A DNA stretch of 64,000 nt from Gemmatimonadota bacterium. GTDB taxonomy: Bacteria; Gemmatimonadota; Gemmatimonadetes; Longimicrobiales; Gaopeijiaceae. A program made the translations under genes and the position numbers. The notes beneath the pieces were generated by a model, which was not told where the DNA came from, ran no database searches, and was given only the letters and a program-made list of their open reading frames with translations. Numbering within the stretch: the first letter of the stretch is position 1; each line of letters opens with the position of its first letter. Below, in pieces: positions 20,501 through 30,245 of the stretch. Location: assembly GCA_022826005.1 (NCBI GenBank), contig JAJDVT010000015.1, forward strand, positions 62,001 to 126,000. Direction: 5' to 3'.

Positions 20501-22079
20501 GAACGGGAGCTACTCCGGCCGGGCGCTCGCTACGCAGCTGGAGGCCTGGAGCGGGGGACGCCGCAACCTGCGCGCCGAGGGTACGGTCCCGCTCGACCTG
20601 CGGCTGGTGTCGGTCACCGAGCGCATCCCGGACGACCCGGTCGATCTGCGGATCGAGGCCGATTCCTTCCCGGCGGCGATGGTTCTGGGCGCACTGGATG
20701 GCCTCGAGGGAGTGACGGGCACGGTGAGCGGCGATGTGCAGCTCGGAGGGCGCCCGTCGGCGCTGGAGCCCGAAGGCTCCCTTCACCTGCGAGACGGCCA
20801 GGCGACAGTAGCGGCCTTCGGCACCCGGCTGTCCTCCGCGGCGATCGACCTGGACCTGGACCCGAGCGGCGTGGTGACGGTGAACGGCTCCGCGGTTTCG
20901 GGGGGCACCCTGGATGTCCGCGGCACCGTGGACCTGGCCGGGATCCAGAACGACATCGGCCTGGAGCTGGCCTTCTGGCCCAGGGAGTTCCAGATCGTGG
21001 ACCGGATCGACATCGAAGCGGCGGTCACGGGTGACTCGGTCGTCCTCACCAACACCTTCAACTATCCCCTCATCATGGGCGAGGTCGAGGTCGTCGACGG
21101 CACGGTCTACATCGAGGAGTTCCAGCGGAGCGCGGAGATTGTGGACCTGTACGACCCGGCACTCCTGAGCGCCGCCACCGCGCAGCTCGGTCTCGGCGTG
21201 GAGGAGGATGAGGAGGACGCTCTGGGCCAGCGCATCCCCTTCCTGCAGAACCTGCGTGTCATCGTGGACCTGGATCTGGGACGGGGGAACCGGCTCTGGT
21301 CCCCCCGGATGAACGTGGAGACCTCCGGGGACCTCTCGCTCACCTTCGACCGGGCGGGCAACCGGTTCATCATCTTCGGCGACGCGAACGTCGTCCGGGG
21401 GACCTTCAGCCTCGGATCGCGCACCCTGCGGATGACTGAGGGAGTCTTCCGCTTCCCCGGCACGCCGGGATTCGACCCGGGGATTTCCGTGACGGCGGTC
21501 ACGCGGTTGCCCGCCTGCGAGGGTGAGCCGCAGGAGGTCACCACCAACCTGTCCGGCACGCTGCTGCAACCCCGGATCAGCATCCAGAGCGACGCGGAGC
21601 GCGCGACCTCGGAGTCGCAACTGTTCAATCTGCTCCTTCTGGGGCGCTGTTCGTCCACGATCGGATCGGCCGCCACCGCGTCGGTCCTGCCGGGCTGGGA
21701 CCTTCTGGCGGGCCAGGTCGGCAACGTGCTCGGCAACGAGTTCGCACGGGAACTCGTGGACTACCTGTCGGTATCCCGGGCGGACTTCGGCATGGCCCCC
21801 ACGGCTCTCGGCGCCTCGTCGCTGGAGGTGGAGGTGGGCCGCTACCTCCGGGACAACGTCTTCGCGATCGGCGTGTATCGCCGCGGATACTGCGCCGATC
21901 CCACCATCCCCGTGAGCAGCGGCGGCCTGAGGCTCGAGGTCGCGCTGCCCCGGGACGTGACCATGGAGAGCTTCCTCGAGGGCCGCTGCACCCGCGAGCA
22001 GTACCGCGGACTCGACGACGTCTCGCTGCAGCTGGCCCGCATCTGGGGATTCTCCTTCTTCCGCGAATGGGGATATTGA
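17577..22079 (+). CDS. tamB: translocation/assembly module protein TamB
   Basis: A 1500-residue AsmA-like bridge protein, thought to span the periplasm and move phospholipids or assist barrel assembly with TamA. A single N-terminal signal-anchor helix ([20 protein letters not shown]) is followed by long repetitive beta-rich sequence. The C-terminal DUF490/TamB domain (about residues 1150-1500) includes [37 protein letters not shown] and [20 protein letters not shown]. The ATG at 17577 directly follows the Omp85 stop. The 3' end overlaps uvrA by 13 nt. Confidence 0.92.
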   Translation: MSGGTKKAGRRSPGARLFIWAVLTAAGLCVAGVAGGVVISHTAAGRGLALDWVLGRLRPEINGSLTVGSVSPGGLLGGATLHDVRIRDREGHTVLAVDSVRASYSLASFLGGPPGLEDLELWSPTVDVAPPDGRQLRLDSLLVSGGGLPADSAAAGDAPGQEDAAFVIRGARIHGGTVVARDVEGAVLHIRGIEARLGRMEMGTGPEPTLVAAVDELDLSYPLGIGVLELRDIRGTVRAREPTVDMEVEHFELPASAGRGTIHTQWNVDGWSAVFDLDVDRMALTDLAWIDGRFDRGTARGGVRIATDPSGSRIEFFGGRAELGSARLGFSGAFQVAESVRFEGLGVQPERLPAAELNRWLAEPLEVAGLLSGDVRLDGEPGRLAAAGQLVIRSEDGSGTLARVSGRGTVLARGAVEDVSLTAAELDYRLLATLLPQVPWSGRGDMAVRLDGDLRTGMDVEIAANRSASQGEASSVAVQGRVYGDTAISLVDLQARLDPLSLTMLAGMYPDFPLSGAVSGTVSLSGSLEELEFASDLQTAAGPLAAEGRINARDPAAGYHVDASVDDFRLSEFVAGLPDSVILSARATLNGRGLDLETVRGGLVLKVEPSTIGLLKVDSAGLEAWVDEDGLLRVESVYADAGGVGVRGAGTLGTVSPAGDGVTLGVSSPSIHPLRDVFMGANLVAWDELLPIEQINMIEFDGVDPDTFPRARDIRFGGRADGRIRVEGAVRDLVAHAEITFEELEYGQFQAHSAHADLAVRGLGLPESRPAAEANDSVPPVSASPAPGPVVISGTVTGDSVSFRDRQYRSSLLEGSFGLGTGGRLRALISRSATESYDVQGVVGLGAEGGRIDLDRFTVVRDDRRWNLRGPARFEWDAEAVRVRNFGLIRPGTSGLRVRAAGLLARRDGESDFELEIAELDLGVVGSLLQMEAPPTGVVSANLRAGGSGRDPRWTGTLEASDIELGTFSFDRVSANGSYSGRALATQLEAWSGGRRNLRAEGTVPLDLRLVSVTERIPDDPVDLRIEADSFPAAMVLGALDGLEGVTGTVSGDVQLGGRPSALEPEGSLHLRDGQATVAAFGTRLSSAAIDLDLDPSGVVTVNGSAVSGGTLDVRGTVDLAGIQNDIGLELAFWPREFQIVDRIDIEAAVTGDSVVLTNTFNYPLIMGEVEVVDGTVYIEEFQRSAEIVDLYDPALLSAATAQLGLGVEEDEEDALGQRIPFLQNLRVIVDLDLGRGNRLWSPRMNVETSGDLSLTFDRAGNRFIIFGDANVVRGTFSLGSRTLRMTEGVFRFPGTPGFDPGISVTAVTRLPACEGEPQEVTTNLSGTLLQPRISIQSDAERATSESQLFNLLLLGRCSSTIGSAATASVLPGWDLLAGQVGNVLGNEFARELVDYLSVSRADFGMAPTALGASSLEVEVGRYLRDNVFAIGVYRRGYCADPTIPVSSGGLRLEVALPRDVTMESFLEGRCTREQYRGLDDVSLQLARIWGFSFFREWGY

Positions 22080-24943
22080 AGCTCGTCATCCGCGGGGCCC
22101 GGGAGCACAACCTGCGGGACATCTCGCTGGATATCCCGCGGGAGCGCTTCGTGGTCGTGACCGGACTGTCGGGGTCGGGGAAGTCGTCGCTGGCCTTCGA
22201 CACCATATACGCCGAGGGCCAGCGGCGCTACATCGAGTCGCTGTCGGCGTATGCGCGCCAGTTCCTGGGGATGATGGAGAAGCCCGACGTGGACACCATC
22301 GAAGGACTGTCGCCGGCCATCTCGATCGAGCAGAAGTCCGTGTCGCGCAACCCGCGTTCAACAGTCGGTACCGTAACAGAGATTTATGACTATTTGAGAC
22401 TACTTTACGCCCGCGTGGGCACGCCCCACTGCCCGGATTGCGACCTTCCCATCAGGCGCCAGCCCGCCACCCACATCGTCAGCCGGGTGCTGGGGATGGA
22501 GGAGGGGACGCGCATCCAGGTGGTGGCGCCGCTGGTGCGCGGCCGCAAGGGCGAGTTCCGCGACCTCTTCGACCGGGCGCGGCGCGACGGATTCGTGAGG
22601 GCGCTGGTCGACGGCAGGGTGCACGACCTGCGCGAGGTGCCCCGCCTCAACCGCTACGAGAACCACGACATCGGGATCATCGTGGACCGGCTGGCGGTGA
22701 AGGAGGAGGACCGCACGCGGCTGTCCGACTCGGTCGAGACCGCGCTCCGCGCCGCGGAGGGGGTGGTGCAGATCATCGAACGGCGTGGCCGCAACGACGT
22801 TTCCCACCTCTTCAGCGAGCACTATGCCTGCGCGAACTGCGGGACCAGCTTTCCCGAACTGGAGCCGCGGGTGTTCTCCTTCAACTCGCCGCACGGGGCC
22901 TGCTCCGGCTGCGGCGGCCTGGGCACCACCCGCGAGGTCAACGGCGCGCTCCTCCTCGCCAGTCCGTCGCTCTCGCTGCTGGAGGGCGTGATCATCCCCT
23001 GGGGAGAGCCCGGCGGCCACCTGCGCGGCTCGGTGATCCCGGGGCTGGCCCAGGCCTACGAGTTCGACCCGCGCGTCCCCTGGCGGGACCTGCCCCACGC
23101 GGCGCGCGACGCTCTGCTGCACGGCTCCGGGGGGATGAAGATACGCTTCCCCTACAACGCCGGGAAGATGAAGGGCCACTACGAGGACTACTGGGAAGGC
23201 GTGGTTGCCAACGTGGAGCGCCGGTACCGGGAAACCACCTCGGAGCATGTGCGCACGCAACTTGAGCAGTACATGTCCCGGCGCACCTGCGCGGACTGTG
23301 GCGGCTCGCGCCTCGGGCCGTTTGGGCGGGCGGTGCGGATCGGCGGGGCCCCCATCAGCGATCTGGTGGAAAGGCCCATCGGCGAGGTGCTCGAGTTCAT
23401 GCGCGCCCTCCCTGTAACGGGCGAGTACGGGAGCGCGGGCGACGGGGCCCACACCCTTCCCGGCGAGATCGCGGGCCCCATCCTCAAGGAGGTCTCCGAG
23501 CGACTGGGCTTCCTGCGGAACGTGGGCCTCGACTACCTCACGCTGAGCCGCTCGGCGGACACCCTGTCGGGCGGGGAGTCCCAGCGCATCCGGCTCGCGA
23601 CCCAGATCGGCAGCCGCCTGGTGGGCGTGCTGTACATCCTGGACGAGCCGTCGATCGGGCTGCACCAGCGCGACAACCACCGCCTGCTCGACACGCTCAA
23701 GGAGCTGCGCGACCTGGGCAACTCGGTGATCGTGGTGGAGCACGACGAGGACACGATCCTGGCCGCGGACCACGTGATCGACCTGGGCCCGGGGGCGGGC
23801 CGCGCGGGCGGTCGGGTGGTGGCGGCCGGGACGGTCGACGAGATCCGCGCCGCGCCCGAATCGATCACGGGCGCGTACCTGCGCGGCGACCGCGAGATAC
23901 CGGTTCCCGCGAAACGGCGTCCCCCCGATCCGGACAGGCGCCTCACCGTGCGGGGCGCAGCGGAGCACAACCTCAAGGCCATCGACGCGGCCTTTCCGCT
24001 CGGCTGCTTCATCTGCGTCACCGGCGTCAGCGGTTCCGGCAAGTCGACGCTCGTCAACGCGACCCTCTACCGGGCTCTGTCGCGCCACTTCCACCGCAGC
24101 CGCGCGGTCGCGGGCGCGCACGACCGCATCGACGGCCTCTCCGGCGTGGACAAGGTCATCGAGGTCGACCAGTCCCCGATCGGGCGCACCCCGCGCTCCA
24201 ACCCGGCTACCTACACCGGCCTCTTCACCCCGGTCCGCCAGCTCTTCGCGGGTGTTCCCGAGGCGCAGATCCGCGGCTACCTGGCCGGACGCTTCTCCTT
24301 CAACGTGAAGGGCGGAAGGTGCGAGTCCTGCAAGGGCGACGGGCTGGTCAAGATCGAGATGCACTTCCTCCCGGACGTGTACGTGCGCTGCGACGTCTGC
24401 CGGGGGCGACGCTACAACCGCGAGACGCTCGACATCTACTACAAGGGCAGGAACATCGCCGACGTGCTGGAGATGACCGTCGCCGACGCGCTCGACTTCT
24501 TCGAGGCGGTCCCGCAGATCCGGCGGCGGCTGAAGACGCTGTCCGACGTGGGGCTGGGCTACATTCACCTCGGCCAGGCCGCGACGACGCTGTCGGGCGG
24601 CGAGGCGCAGCGGATCAAGCTGTCGTCCGAGCTCTCGAAGAAGGCCACCGGGAGGACCGTCTACATCCTGGACGAGCCCACCACCGGCCTTCACATGGAG
24701 GATGTGCGCATCCTGCTCCGGGTGCTTCACCGCCTGGTGGAGCGCGGCAACACCGTCGTCGTCATCGAGCACAACCTGCACGTGGTGAAGACGGCCGACT
24801 GGGTGATCGACCTCGGCCCGGAAGGGGGCGACGCGGGGGGGCGGATCGTCGTGGAGGGAACGCCGGAGCAGGTCGCGATGGAGTCGATATCATACACGGG
24901 ACAGTACCTGAACGAGCTGTTGGGGCGGAATCATATACTATAG
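22067..24943 (+). CDS. uvrA: excinuclease ABC subunit A
   Basis: DNA damage recognition ATPase of nucleotide excision repair, 958 residues. It has two ABC modules, with Walker A at [14 protein letters not shown] and [14 protein letters not shown], and signature motifs [15 protein letters not shown] and [15 protein letters not shown]. Walker B reads [14 protein letters not shown] and [14 protein letters not shown]. Zinc-binding cysteines include [15 protein letters not shown] with CSGCGG, and CESCKGDG with CDVCRG. The ATG at 22067 overlaps tamB. The stretch around 22356-22410 uses codons very unlike the rest of the gene. Confidence 0.98.
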   Translation: MGILKLVIRGAREHNLRDISLDIPRERFVVVTGLSGSGKSSLAFDTIYAEGQRRYIESLSAYARQFLGMMEKPDVDTIEGLSPAISIEQKSVSRNPRSTVGTVTEIYDYLRLLYARVGTPHCPDCDLPIRRQPATHIVSRVLGMEEGTRIQVVAPLVRGRKGEFRDLFDRARRDGFVRALVDGRVHDLREVPRLNRYENHDIGIIVDRLAVKEEDRTRLSDSVETALRAAEGVVQIIERRGRNDVSHLFSEHYACANCGTSFPELEPRVFSFNSPHGACSGCGGLGTTREVNGALLLASPSLSLLEGVIIPWGEPGGHLRGSVIPGLAQAYEFDPRVPWRDLPHAARDALLHGSGGMKIRFPYNAGKMKGHYEDYWEGVVANVERRYRETTSEHVRTQLEQYMSRRTCADCGGSRLGPFGRAVRIGGAPISDLVERPIGEVLEFMRALPVTGEYGSAGDGAHTLPGEIAGPILKEVSERLGFLRNVGLDYLTLSRSADTLSGGESQRIRLATQIGSRLVGVLYILDEPSIGLHQRDNHRLLDTLKELRDLGNSVIVVEHDEDTILAADHVIDLGPGAGRAGGRVVAAGTVDEIRAAPESITGAYLRGDREIPVPAKRRPPDPDRRLTVRGAAEHNLKAIDAAFPLGCFICVTGVSGSGKSTLVNATLYRALSRHFHRSRAVAGAHDRIDGLSGVDKVIEVDQSPIGRTPRSNPATYTGLFTPVRQLFAGVPEAQIRGYLAGRFSFNVKGGRCESCKGDGLVKIEMHFLPDVYVRCDVCRGRRYNRETLDIYYKGRNIADVLEMTVADALDFFEAVPQIRRRLKTLSDVGLGYIHLGQAATTLSGGEAQRIKLSSELSKKATGRTVYILDEPTTGLHMEDVRILLRVLHRLVERGNTVVVIEHNLHVVKTADWVIDLGPEGGDAGGRIVVEGTPEQVAMESISYTGQYLNELLGRNHIL

Positions 24944-24980
24944 TATAAATCCGTCACCCGAAATTATATGTTAGTACATA
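24934..24980. repeat. AT-rich palindromes at the uvrA 3' end
   Basis: A perfect 14-bp palindrome, TATACTATAGTATA, spans 24934-24947 and includes the uvrA stop codon. A second dyad, TATGT-TAGT-ACATA, lies at 24967-24980. The sequence is far more AT-rich than its surroundings. No T-tract follows, so a simple intrinsic terminator is not supported. The remaining 24981-25204 is GC-rich and shows no gene or RNA I recognise, apart from AAGGAGG before the next ATG. Confidence 0.5.
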
Positions 24981-25204
24981 ATCTCCCGGACCACTTCGGA
25001 CCCGTGGCGCTGGTCGTGCCTGCGCGAACGCGACGACGACCCGCGTTGCGCTGCCAGCCACGGTCGGCTCCGGGAGCCGTACCGCGAGCAGGTGCCGCGG
25101 CGTATCCTGCCCCGGATCTGCCGAGCGAACGGCGAGCCGCGGGCTAACGGATCCGGGGCGCGAGCAGTCGAAATTGCAGAGGATTTCCGACGCAAGGAGG
25201 ACCG

Positions 25205-25996
25205 ATGGACCATCACGACTACGGCGGACTGCACGAGGACCTTGAACGCACGGGCGCCGCGATGAGGCGCCGCGACGTGCTGAGGCTGGCCATGGGAGGG
25301 GTGGGGATGGGCGCGCTGTACCTCTTCGGACGCGCCGGCGAGGTCCGCGGCGCGGTGGGCGGCGGCGCGAACTGCGAGAGAATCCCGGAGGAGACCGCCG
25401 GTCCCTTCCCCGCCGACGGGTCGAACGGGCCCGATGTGCTCAGCAAGGCGGGCGTGGTCCGCACGGACATCCGGCCGAGCTTCGCGGGCCTCTCGGGGAT
25501 GGCGTCCGGAGTGCCCCTGACGGTGAATCTGCAGCTCGTCGAACTGCAGAACGGCTGCGCGCCCGCGGCCGGGCTCGCGGTGTACGTCTGGCACTGCGAC
25601 GCCGCCGGGCTCTATTCGCTCTACAACCGCGGCGCCACCGGCCAGAACTACCTGCGCGGGGTCCAGGCGAGCGACGCGGCCGGAGAGCTGTCCTTCACGA
25701 CGATCTTCCCGGGCTGCTACCGGGGCCGCTGGCCGCACATCCACTTCGAGATCTTCCGCGACCTGGCCGCGGCGGCCGCTGCGGGGGACAAGATCGCGAC
25801 CTCGCAGCTCGCGTTCCCGGAAGATTCCTGCGCGGAGGTGTACGGTCTGGAAGGGTACGATGCGAGCGCGCGCACCTTCCAGCGCGTCTCCCTCACCAGG
25901 GACAGCGTCTTCCGCGACGGGGTGGACCGGCAGATGGCCACGATGGGCGGCGACGCGGCCTCGGGGTTCACCGCGGAGCTGACGGTGGCGGTGTAG
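25205..25996 (+). CDS. exported intradiol ring-cleavage dioxygenase-like protein
   Basis: A 263-residue protein of the protocatechuate/catechol 1,2-dioxygenase superfamily. A twin-arginine-like segment (MRRRDVLRLAMGGVGMGALY, residues 20-39) precedes the domain, which opens CERIPEETAGPFPADGSNGP. Candidate iron ligands are the Tyr in AGLYSLYNRG and the Tyr and two His in PGCYRGRWPHIHFEIF. These match the two-Tyr, two-His site of the family. The start ATG has AAGGAGG upstream. Extracytoplasmic members of this type are common in environmental bacteria, and the substrate is unknown. Confidence 0.82.
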   Translation: MDHHDYGGLHEDLERTGAAMRRRDVLRLAMGGVGMGALYLFGRAGEVRGAVGGGANCERIPEETAGPFPADGSNGPDVLSKAGVVRTDIRPSFAGLSGMASGVPLTVNLQLVELQNGCAPAAGLAVYVWHCDAAGLYSLYNRGATGQNYLRGVQASDAAGELSFTTIFPGCYRGRWPHIHFEIFRDLAAAAAAGDKIATSQLAFPEDSCAEVYGLEGYDASARTFQRVSLTRDSVFRDGVDRQMATMGGDAASGFTAELTVAV

Positions 25997-26022
25997 ACGC
26001 CTGTCCGACGGAAGGAGGCACG

Positions 26023-26469
26023 GTGTTCAGGCACCTGATCCGCTCGGACGCGGTCGAGATCGCGGCACCCGTCGAACAGGTGTGGGAGGTGCTCGCGGAC
26101 TTCGGTCGCTACGGCGAGTGGAATCCCTTCACGACCCGGGTCGACACCGATTTCGAAGTCGGCTCGCCGGTCTACCTGCACGTCACGCTGGGACCGCTGA
26201 AGCTGAAGCAGCGCGAGCGCATCGAGACGGTCGATCCGCCCCGCCTGCTGGTCTGGAGCAACACGATCGGCCACTCCTCCCTGCTCTCGGCCCGGCGGGA
26301 GCAGCGTCTGGAACCCCTGGGCGCCACGCGCTGCCGCTACCTGACGGCCGACGCCTTCACCGGGCTGCTCACGCCGCTGGTCGTGCTGCTCTTCGGCGGG
26401 CTCGTGCGCGGCGGCTTCAACGCGATGGCGGTGGCGCTCAAGGAGCGCGCGGAGGCGTCGCACCGGTGA
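26023..26469 (+). CDS. SRPBCC (START-like) domain protein
   Basis: A 148-residue single-domain helix-grip protein. It opens with RSDAVEIAAPVEQVWEVLADFGRYGEWNPF, the usual SRPBCC N-terminal strand and helix. YLHVTLGPLKLKQRERIETVDPPRLLVW follows, and the protein ends in a long amphipathic helix. Such proteins bind hydrophobic ligands or act as polyketide cyclase-like enzymes, and no catalytic role can be assigned. GTG at 26023 follows GGAAGGAGG. It lies 26 nt behind the dioxygenase-like gene on the same strand. Confidence 0.8.
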   Translation: MFRHLIRSDAVEIAAPVEQVWEVLADFGRYGEWNPFTTRVDTDFEVGSPVYLHVTLGPLKLKQRERIETVDPPRLLVWSNTIGHSSLLSARREQRLEPLGATRCRYLTADAFTGLLTPLVVLLFGGLVRGGFNAMAVALKERAEASHR

Positions 26470-26596
26470 GCCGGGCATCCCGCGGCCCGACACTCCGGGG
26501 GTCCGTCAGCCGTTAGTATCTCCGGGCTTGGTCCCGATGGCCTGCGGATGTTACGTTCCGCCTGCTACCTTTCAGCCACACAGGCAAGGAGAATTC

Positions 26597-26998
26597 ATGG
26601 TTACCCAGGACGACCTTGAGAGCTATCTGATCCGCATGGATGCGGATTTCGAGGAGGTGAACGAAGGAATGTTCCTCGTCCGCACGGAAAACGGCGGGGC
26701 ACCGATCGTCGTCCATCATTCGGAACCGGTTCTGCTGATCCGGATGAAAGTCATGGACCTGTCGGCGAACGCGGACGCCCTGTGCGGTCTCTACGAGACC
26801 CTCCTCAAGCTCAATGCGACGGATATGGTCCACGGTGCCTACGGGATCGAGGAGGGCGAACTGATCATCAGCGACACGCTGCAGCTCGCGAACCTCGACT
26901 ACCAGGAGTTGCAGGCGTCGCTGGAGAGCGTTCAGCTCGCGGCGTCGTCTCACCTGTCCCGCATCCGGGCGCTCGCCGGCACAGGAGAGGACAAGTAG
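26597..26998 (+). CDS. YjfI/DUF2170-like (YbjN-type) protein
   Basis: A 133-residue acidic cytosolic protein. It has a YbjN/CesT-like alpha-beta fold pattern, with VVHHSEPVLLIRMKVMDL. It also contains LNATDMVHGAYGIEEGEL and ISDTLQLANLDYQELQASL, which resemble DUF2170 (E. coli YjfI). In E. coli yjfI precedes the PspA paralogue yjfJ, and here the next gene, three bases later, is a PspA homologue. That conserved pairing supports the call and suggests a role in PspA-linked membrane maintenance. The ATG at 26597 has AAGGAG upstream. Confidence 0.72.
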   Translation: MVTQDDLESYLIRMDADFEEVNEGMFLVRTENGGAPIVVHHSEPVLLIRMKVMDLSANADALCGLYETLLKLNATDMVHGAYGIEEGELIISDTLQLANLDYQELQASLESVQLAASSHLSRIRALAGTGEDK

Positions 26999-27001
26999 CA
27001 A

Positions 27002-27868
27002 ATGAACATTTTCAGCAGGTTTTCGACGATGATCAAGTCCAACATCAACGACTTGATCTCCCGGGCGGAAAACCCGGAGAAGATGCTGAACCAGATCATC
27101 ATCGACATGCGGGACCAGCTGGCGAAGGCCAAGCGGGAGGTCGCCGGCGCGATCGCCGACGAGCGGAAGCTGCAGCGCCAGCTGGCCGATTCGAAGAAGG
27201 AGAAGCAGGCCTGGGAGAAGCGCGCGATGCTCGCGGTCCAGCAGGGCCGGGACGACCTCGCCAAGCAGGCGCTGCTGCGGCAGCAGGAGCACGCCGAGCA
27301 GGCCGCGGCGCTCGAGCAGACCTGGCAGGCCCAGGCGGCCGAGACCGAGAAGCTCAAGGGGTCGCTCCGCCAGCTGAACGACAAGATCGAGGAGGCGAAG
27401 CGGAAGCGGAACCTGCTGATCGCCAAGCAGAAGCGCGCCCAGGCCCAGCGGCGGATCCACGAGACCATGTCCGGCCTGTCGGACACCTCCGCCTTCGAGG
27501 CCTTCAACCGCATGGCGGAGAAGATCGACGAGGAGGAGCGGCGCAACCTGGCCCAGGCCGAAGTCAACGAGGCGCTCACCGGCGACACCCTGGAGACCGA
27601 GTTCGTGAGGCTCGAGGCGGGATCGGACGCCTCGGACGTCGACGACAAGCTGCTGGCGCTGAAGGCGAAGATGGGCCTCATCGCGGCGCCGGAGGCGGAG
27701 GCGCCGAAGCAGCTGGGGGCGGGGAGCGGGACAAGCGACGCGGGCGACGCGGACGACGCGGGCAAGGCGGACGGCAAGGACGGCGGCTCGTCCGAACCGC
27801 CCCCGATCCGCGACGCGGAGCTGATCGAGGAGTTCGAGAAGCTGGAGCAGGGCGGAGGCGGCTCCTGA
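27002..27868 (+). CDS. pspA: PspA/IM30 (Vipp1-like) membrane-stress protein
   Basis: ESCRT-III-like coiled-coil protein that assembles on stressed membranes. It starts MNIFSRFSTMIKSNINDLIS, the amphipathic membrane-binding helix of the family. EDPEK-type AENPEKMLNQIIIDMRDQL follows, then a long coiled coil (about residues 30-190). The C-terminal third (from about residue 225) is a low-complexity Ala/Gly/Asp segment and then a short acidic helix (RDAELIEEFEKLE). It has 288 residues, longer than E. coli PspA (222). No pspF or pspBC lies nearby. Confidence 0.92.
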   Translation: MNIFSRFSTMIKSNINDLISRAENPEKMLNQIIIDMRDQLAKAKREVAGAIADERKLQRQLADSKKEKQAWEKRAMLAVQQGRDDLAKQALLRQQEHAEQAAALEQTWQAQAAETEKLKGSLRQLNDKIEEAKRKRNLLIAKQKRAQAQRRIHETMSGLSDTSAFEAFNRMAEKIDEEERRNLAQAEVNEALTGDTLETEFVRLEAGSDASDVDDKLLALKAKMGLIAAPEAEAPKQLGAGSGTSDAGDADDAGKADGKDGGSSEPPPIRDAELIEEFEKLEQGGGGS

Positions 27869-27869
27869 A

Positions 27870-28730
27870 GTGAGCTTCGTCTACCTGAACGGGGACTTTC
27901 TCCCCGTCGGCGAGGCGCAGGTTTCCGTCAACGACCGGGGGTTCCTGTTCGGGGACGGCGTCTACGAGGTGACGCCGGCGTACGGGGGCCGGCTGTTTCG
28001 CTGGGAGCAGCACCTCGCGCGTCTGACGGCGGGGCTGGCCGCGATCGGGATCGACTTCGACGCCACGGTGCTTAAGCGGGTGAAGGAGAAGTTGCTCGCG
28101 CGCAACGGGCTGGACGGGGCGTCGGGCGCGTACGTTTACGTGCAGGTGACCCGGGGGGCCGCGCCCAGGACGCACTGGTTCCCGGATCCGCCGGTGGCTC
28201 CCACCGTGTACGCCTTCGCGAACCGGTTCGCGCGGCCGTCCATGGAGGAGTGGGCGCGGGGGATCAGTGCGGTGACCGTGCCGGACCAGCGCTGGGCCCG
28301 CGCCGACATCAAGGCGATCGCGCTGCTGGCCAACGTGCTCGCCGCGCAGACGGCTGTGGGGGCGGGGGCGGGGAACGCCGTCTTCGTCCGGGACGGCATC
28401 GCGCTGGAGGGCTCCCACAACAACCTCTTCGCGGTCTTCGGCGGCGTCCTCGCCACCGCGCCGAAGTCCAACTACATCCTCCACGGGATCACCCGCGACT
28501 TCCTGATCGAACTGGCCGCCGGGCTGGACATCCCGGTGGAGGAGCGCGCCATCCCGCTCCCGGAGCTGTACCGGGCCGACGAGGTGTTCTTCAGCGGCAC
28601 CACCACAGAGGTGCGGCCCGTGGTGGAGATCGACGGGCGGAAGGTCGGCGACGGGGTCGTGGGACCGGTCGCGCGGCGGCTCTACGAGGGGTTTCTGGGG
28701 GTGGTGGAGGGGGAGCGGCCGGCCGGCTGA
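27870..28730 (+). CDS. D-amino-acid aminotransferase (class IV, PLP)
   Basis: Fold-type IV PLP transaminase of 286 residues, probably making D-alanine or D-glutamate for peptidoglycan. Motifs are SVNDRGFLFGDGVYEVTPAY, the PLP lysine in RADIKAIALLANVLA, and the phosphate-binding ALEGSHNNLFAVF and FFSGTTTEVRPVVEIDG. The TEVRPV segment is typical of D-amino-acid aminotransferases rather than IlvE. An aminodeoxychorismate-lyase-like role is a less likely alternative. The GTG at 27870 lies one base after the pspA stop. Confidence 0.85.
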   Translation: MSFVYLNGDFLPVGEAQVSVNDRGFLFGDGVYEVTPAYGGRLFRWEQHLARLTAGLAAIGIDFDATVLKRVKEKLLARNGLDGASGAYVYVQVTRGAAPRTHWFPDPPVAPTVYAFANRFARPSMEEWARGISAVTVPDQRWARADIKAIALLANVLAAQTAVGAGAGNAVFVRDGIALEGSHNNLFAVFGGVLATAPKSNYILHGITRDFLIELAAGLDIPVEERAIPLPELYRADEVFFSGTTTEVRPVVEIDGRKVGDGVVGPVARRLYEGFLGVVEGERPAG

Positions 28731-28920
28731 GGTCCCGGCAGGGGAGTTGCGGCAGCGTCTCAGGCTCCCAGTTGGGTCGTTCAACCAGGGAAACAGGGGT
28801 TCTTGCCCGCGCCCACGAAACGTAACCCTTGCGAAAATGTCGCCCTACGCCTATTTTGCGTCTTTTTCCGCGTCCATGTTCCGTTCAGTCACGCACTTAA
28901 GGAAGAGGGTGCCGTTCGGC

Positions 28921-29589
28921 GTGAGCCAGATGACTACAGTAGTGCTGGCCGGTCGGCAGACGATGTTGCTTGCAGGCATCAAGCGCATTCTGGAGGAGAC
29001 GGGGCGGTTCAGGGTGCGTGGTCGTGCGCCTGCGTGCGAGAAGGCGCTGCCGCTGGCTCGCAGGGTGAGTCCGGATATCGTCGTTCTGGAGATCGGGCAA
29101 GGCGGGAAGAGGTTGTCTTCCGTCATCAGGGACCTCAACAGCCTGTCGCCGGCCCCGGGGGTCCTTGTGCTGGCTGCCGAGGAGAGGCCGGAGCTGTTGG
29201 ACCGGATCCTCCATGCCGGGGGCATGGGCTGCATCACCACCTCCCGGTCCCCGGAAAGGATGGTTGCAGCCGTTGACATCCTCGCTGCAGGCCGGATGTA
29301 CGTGCCTCGGTGGGGTACGGAAACCGTTCGGGGACGCCTCGGTGGGCGCGGGCCGGGCAACCACCGCGACGCGCTGAACGGGCTCAGCGCGAGCGAGCGC
29401 AGGATTCTTCCGCTGGTGGCGCTGGGCCTGACATCACGGGAGATCGGAACTCGTGTGTTCCTCGCCCCGAAGACCGTCGAGAACTACCGGTCGAGCATCA
29501 GACGCAAGCTCGGGCTTCGAACGCGCGCGGAAATCGTCGCCTTCGCATTGGAGACCGGGGTCGTTTCCCGGGACGGCAAAGAGCTGTAG
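28921..29589 (+). CDS. LuxR/NarL-type regulator with degenerate receiver
   Basis: A transcription factor of about 222 residues. The C-terminal GerE/LuxR helix-turn-helix is clear (LSASERRILPLVALGLTSRE, then KTVENYRSSIRRKLGLRTRA). The N-terminal domain has the receiver fold order but lacks phosphorylation chemistry. The usual acidic pair is replaced by AGRQTM, and the phospho-acceptor Asp position reads Glu (PDIVVLEIG). It may respond to a ligand or partner instead. The start is GTG 28921 or ATG 28930. The open frame extends upstream to 28747 but that part looks non-coding. It sits at the left edge of the less GC-rich island. Confidence 0.85.
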   Translation: MSQMTTVVLAGRQTMLLAGIKRILEETGRFRVRGRAPACEKALPLARRVSPDIVVLEIGQGGKRLSSVIRDLNSLSPAPGVLVLAAEERPELLDRILHAGGMGCITTSRSPERMVAAVDILAAGRMYVPRWGTETVRGRLGGRGPGNHRDALNGLSASERRILPLVALGLTSREIGTRVFLAPKTVENYRSSIRRKLGLRTRAEIVAFALETGVVSRDGKEL

Positions 29590-29592
29590 CAG

Positions 29593-29609
29593 GCCGGAAA
29601 GACTCCGGC
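29593..29609 (+). terminator. hairpin after the LuxR-type gene
   Basis: GCCGGA-AAGAC-TCCGGC forms a perfect 6-bp stem with a 5-nt loop, starting four bases after the regulator's stop codon. No T-tract follows, so it may be a weak terminator or a transcript 3'-end stabiliser. Confidence 0.4.
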
Positions 29610-29650
29610 GCACGTGGGAATTCGGGTAGGAACTTCATGGGGTTTTCGCA

Positions 29651-29784
29651 CATCGGCGTCAGATGTTGTCCACGAGGATTGAGGGGTCTTGTCCGCTCTC
29701 GGTTGATCACGGTGCGCGGCATCTTGGGGCACGGGACCCGTCATGGGGGCGGGTCCCGCCCTACTGATCACCTGGAGGTCGACA
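29651..29784 (+). promoter_or_regulatory. conserved 5' leader of small secreted gene 1
   Basis: This 134-nt stretch upstream of the ATG aligns with the 135 nt upstream of the paralogue at 32965. Shared blocks include CATCGGCGTCAGATGTTGTCC (17 of 21 identical), the CGCTCTC run and GGCATCTT-GGGGCAC-GGGACCCG. It contains a perfect 8-bp hairpin, GGGACCCG at 29733-29740 with CGGGTCCC at 29750-29757, placed 27 nt before the start codon. CTGGAGG serves as ribosome-binding site. The region is probably a transcribed regulatory leader. Confidence 0.6.
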
Positions 29785-30219
29785 ATGAGAACCAGACAGT
29801 CTTCCGCTCCCAACGCGGTGTTCGGGATTGTCGCCGTCACGGGGAGCCTGGCGCTCCTGACCGGGACGGCAATTGAGATTTCAGCCGATGACTCAACCAC
29901 CAACGAGCGAGCCGTCAAGGAGCATGTGACTGATCCTGCCGCGCTCGCTGTCTTTCCCTGTGTGTCCGCGGAGGCGCGCGCGGGTCTTCAACAGGAGCCG
30001 CCCGACGGGGAGCCGCAGTGCGTGGACGACGAAGGCAACGAGAAGCCTTGCGGACCTGAGGACTACTACGAGATGTGCGTACAGGAAGCAACTGAGGAAC
30101 TACGCTCTTGCCGGGAGGGCGCCGGCTTTTGGAAACGATTGCGTTGCCGGCTGGACTACGGACGGGCTGTCGCTTCATGCGCGGCGGAGTTCCTCGAGGA
30201 CACCCTGTTTCCCGGATAA
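29785..30219 (+). CDS. small secreted seven-cysteine protein 1
   Basis: A 144-residue protein I do not recognise. It has an N-terminal secretion leader (AVFGIVAVTGSLALLTGTA, residues 11-29), then a variable acidic stretch. The Cys-rich region has Cys at 59, 79, 89, 98, 109, 121 and 132. The gene at 32965 has the same seven Cys with nearly identical spacing. The last four Cys form a C-x10-C, x11, C-x10-C pattern in sequence predicted helical, compatible with a disulfide-linked helical hairpin. The start ATG is supported by GGAGG. The propeller lipoprotein and an ABC transporter follow on the same strand. A toxin, bacteriocin-like or signalling role is a guess. Confidence 0.8.
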   Translation: MRTRQSSAPNAVFGIVAVTGSLALLTGTAIEISADDSTTNERAVKEHVTDPAALAVFPCVSAEARAGLQQEPPDGEPQCVDDEGNEKPCGPEDYYEMCVQEATEELRSCREGAGFWKRLRCRLDYGRAVASCAAEFLEDTLFPG

Positions 30220-30245
30220 AGCCCTGTTGGACCAGGAGAGATTTC

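Noticed and set aside
22400-24781. A 793-codon minus-strand frame over uvrA
   Set aside because: UvrA is unmistakable on the plus strand. The antisense frame reflects GC codon bias.
28747-28920. N-terminal extension of the LuxR-type regulator
   Set aside because: The frame is open, but the translated sequence has no receiver features, and GTG 28921 or ATG 28930 fits the start of the receiver domain.
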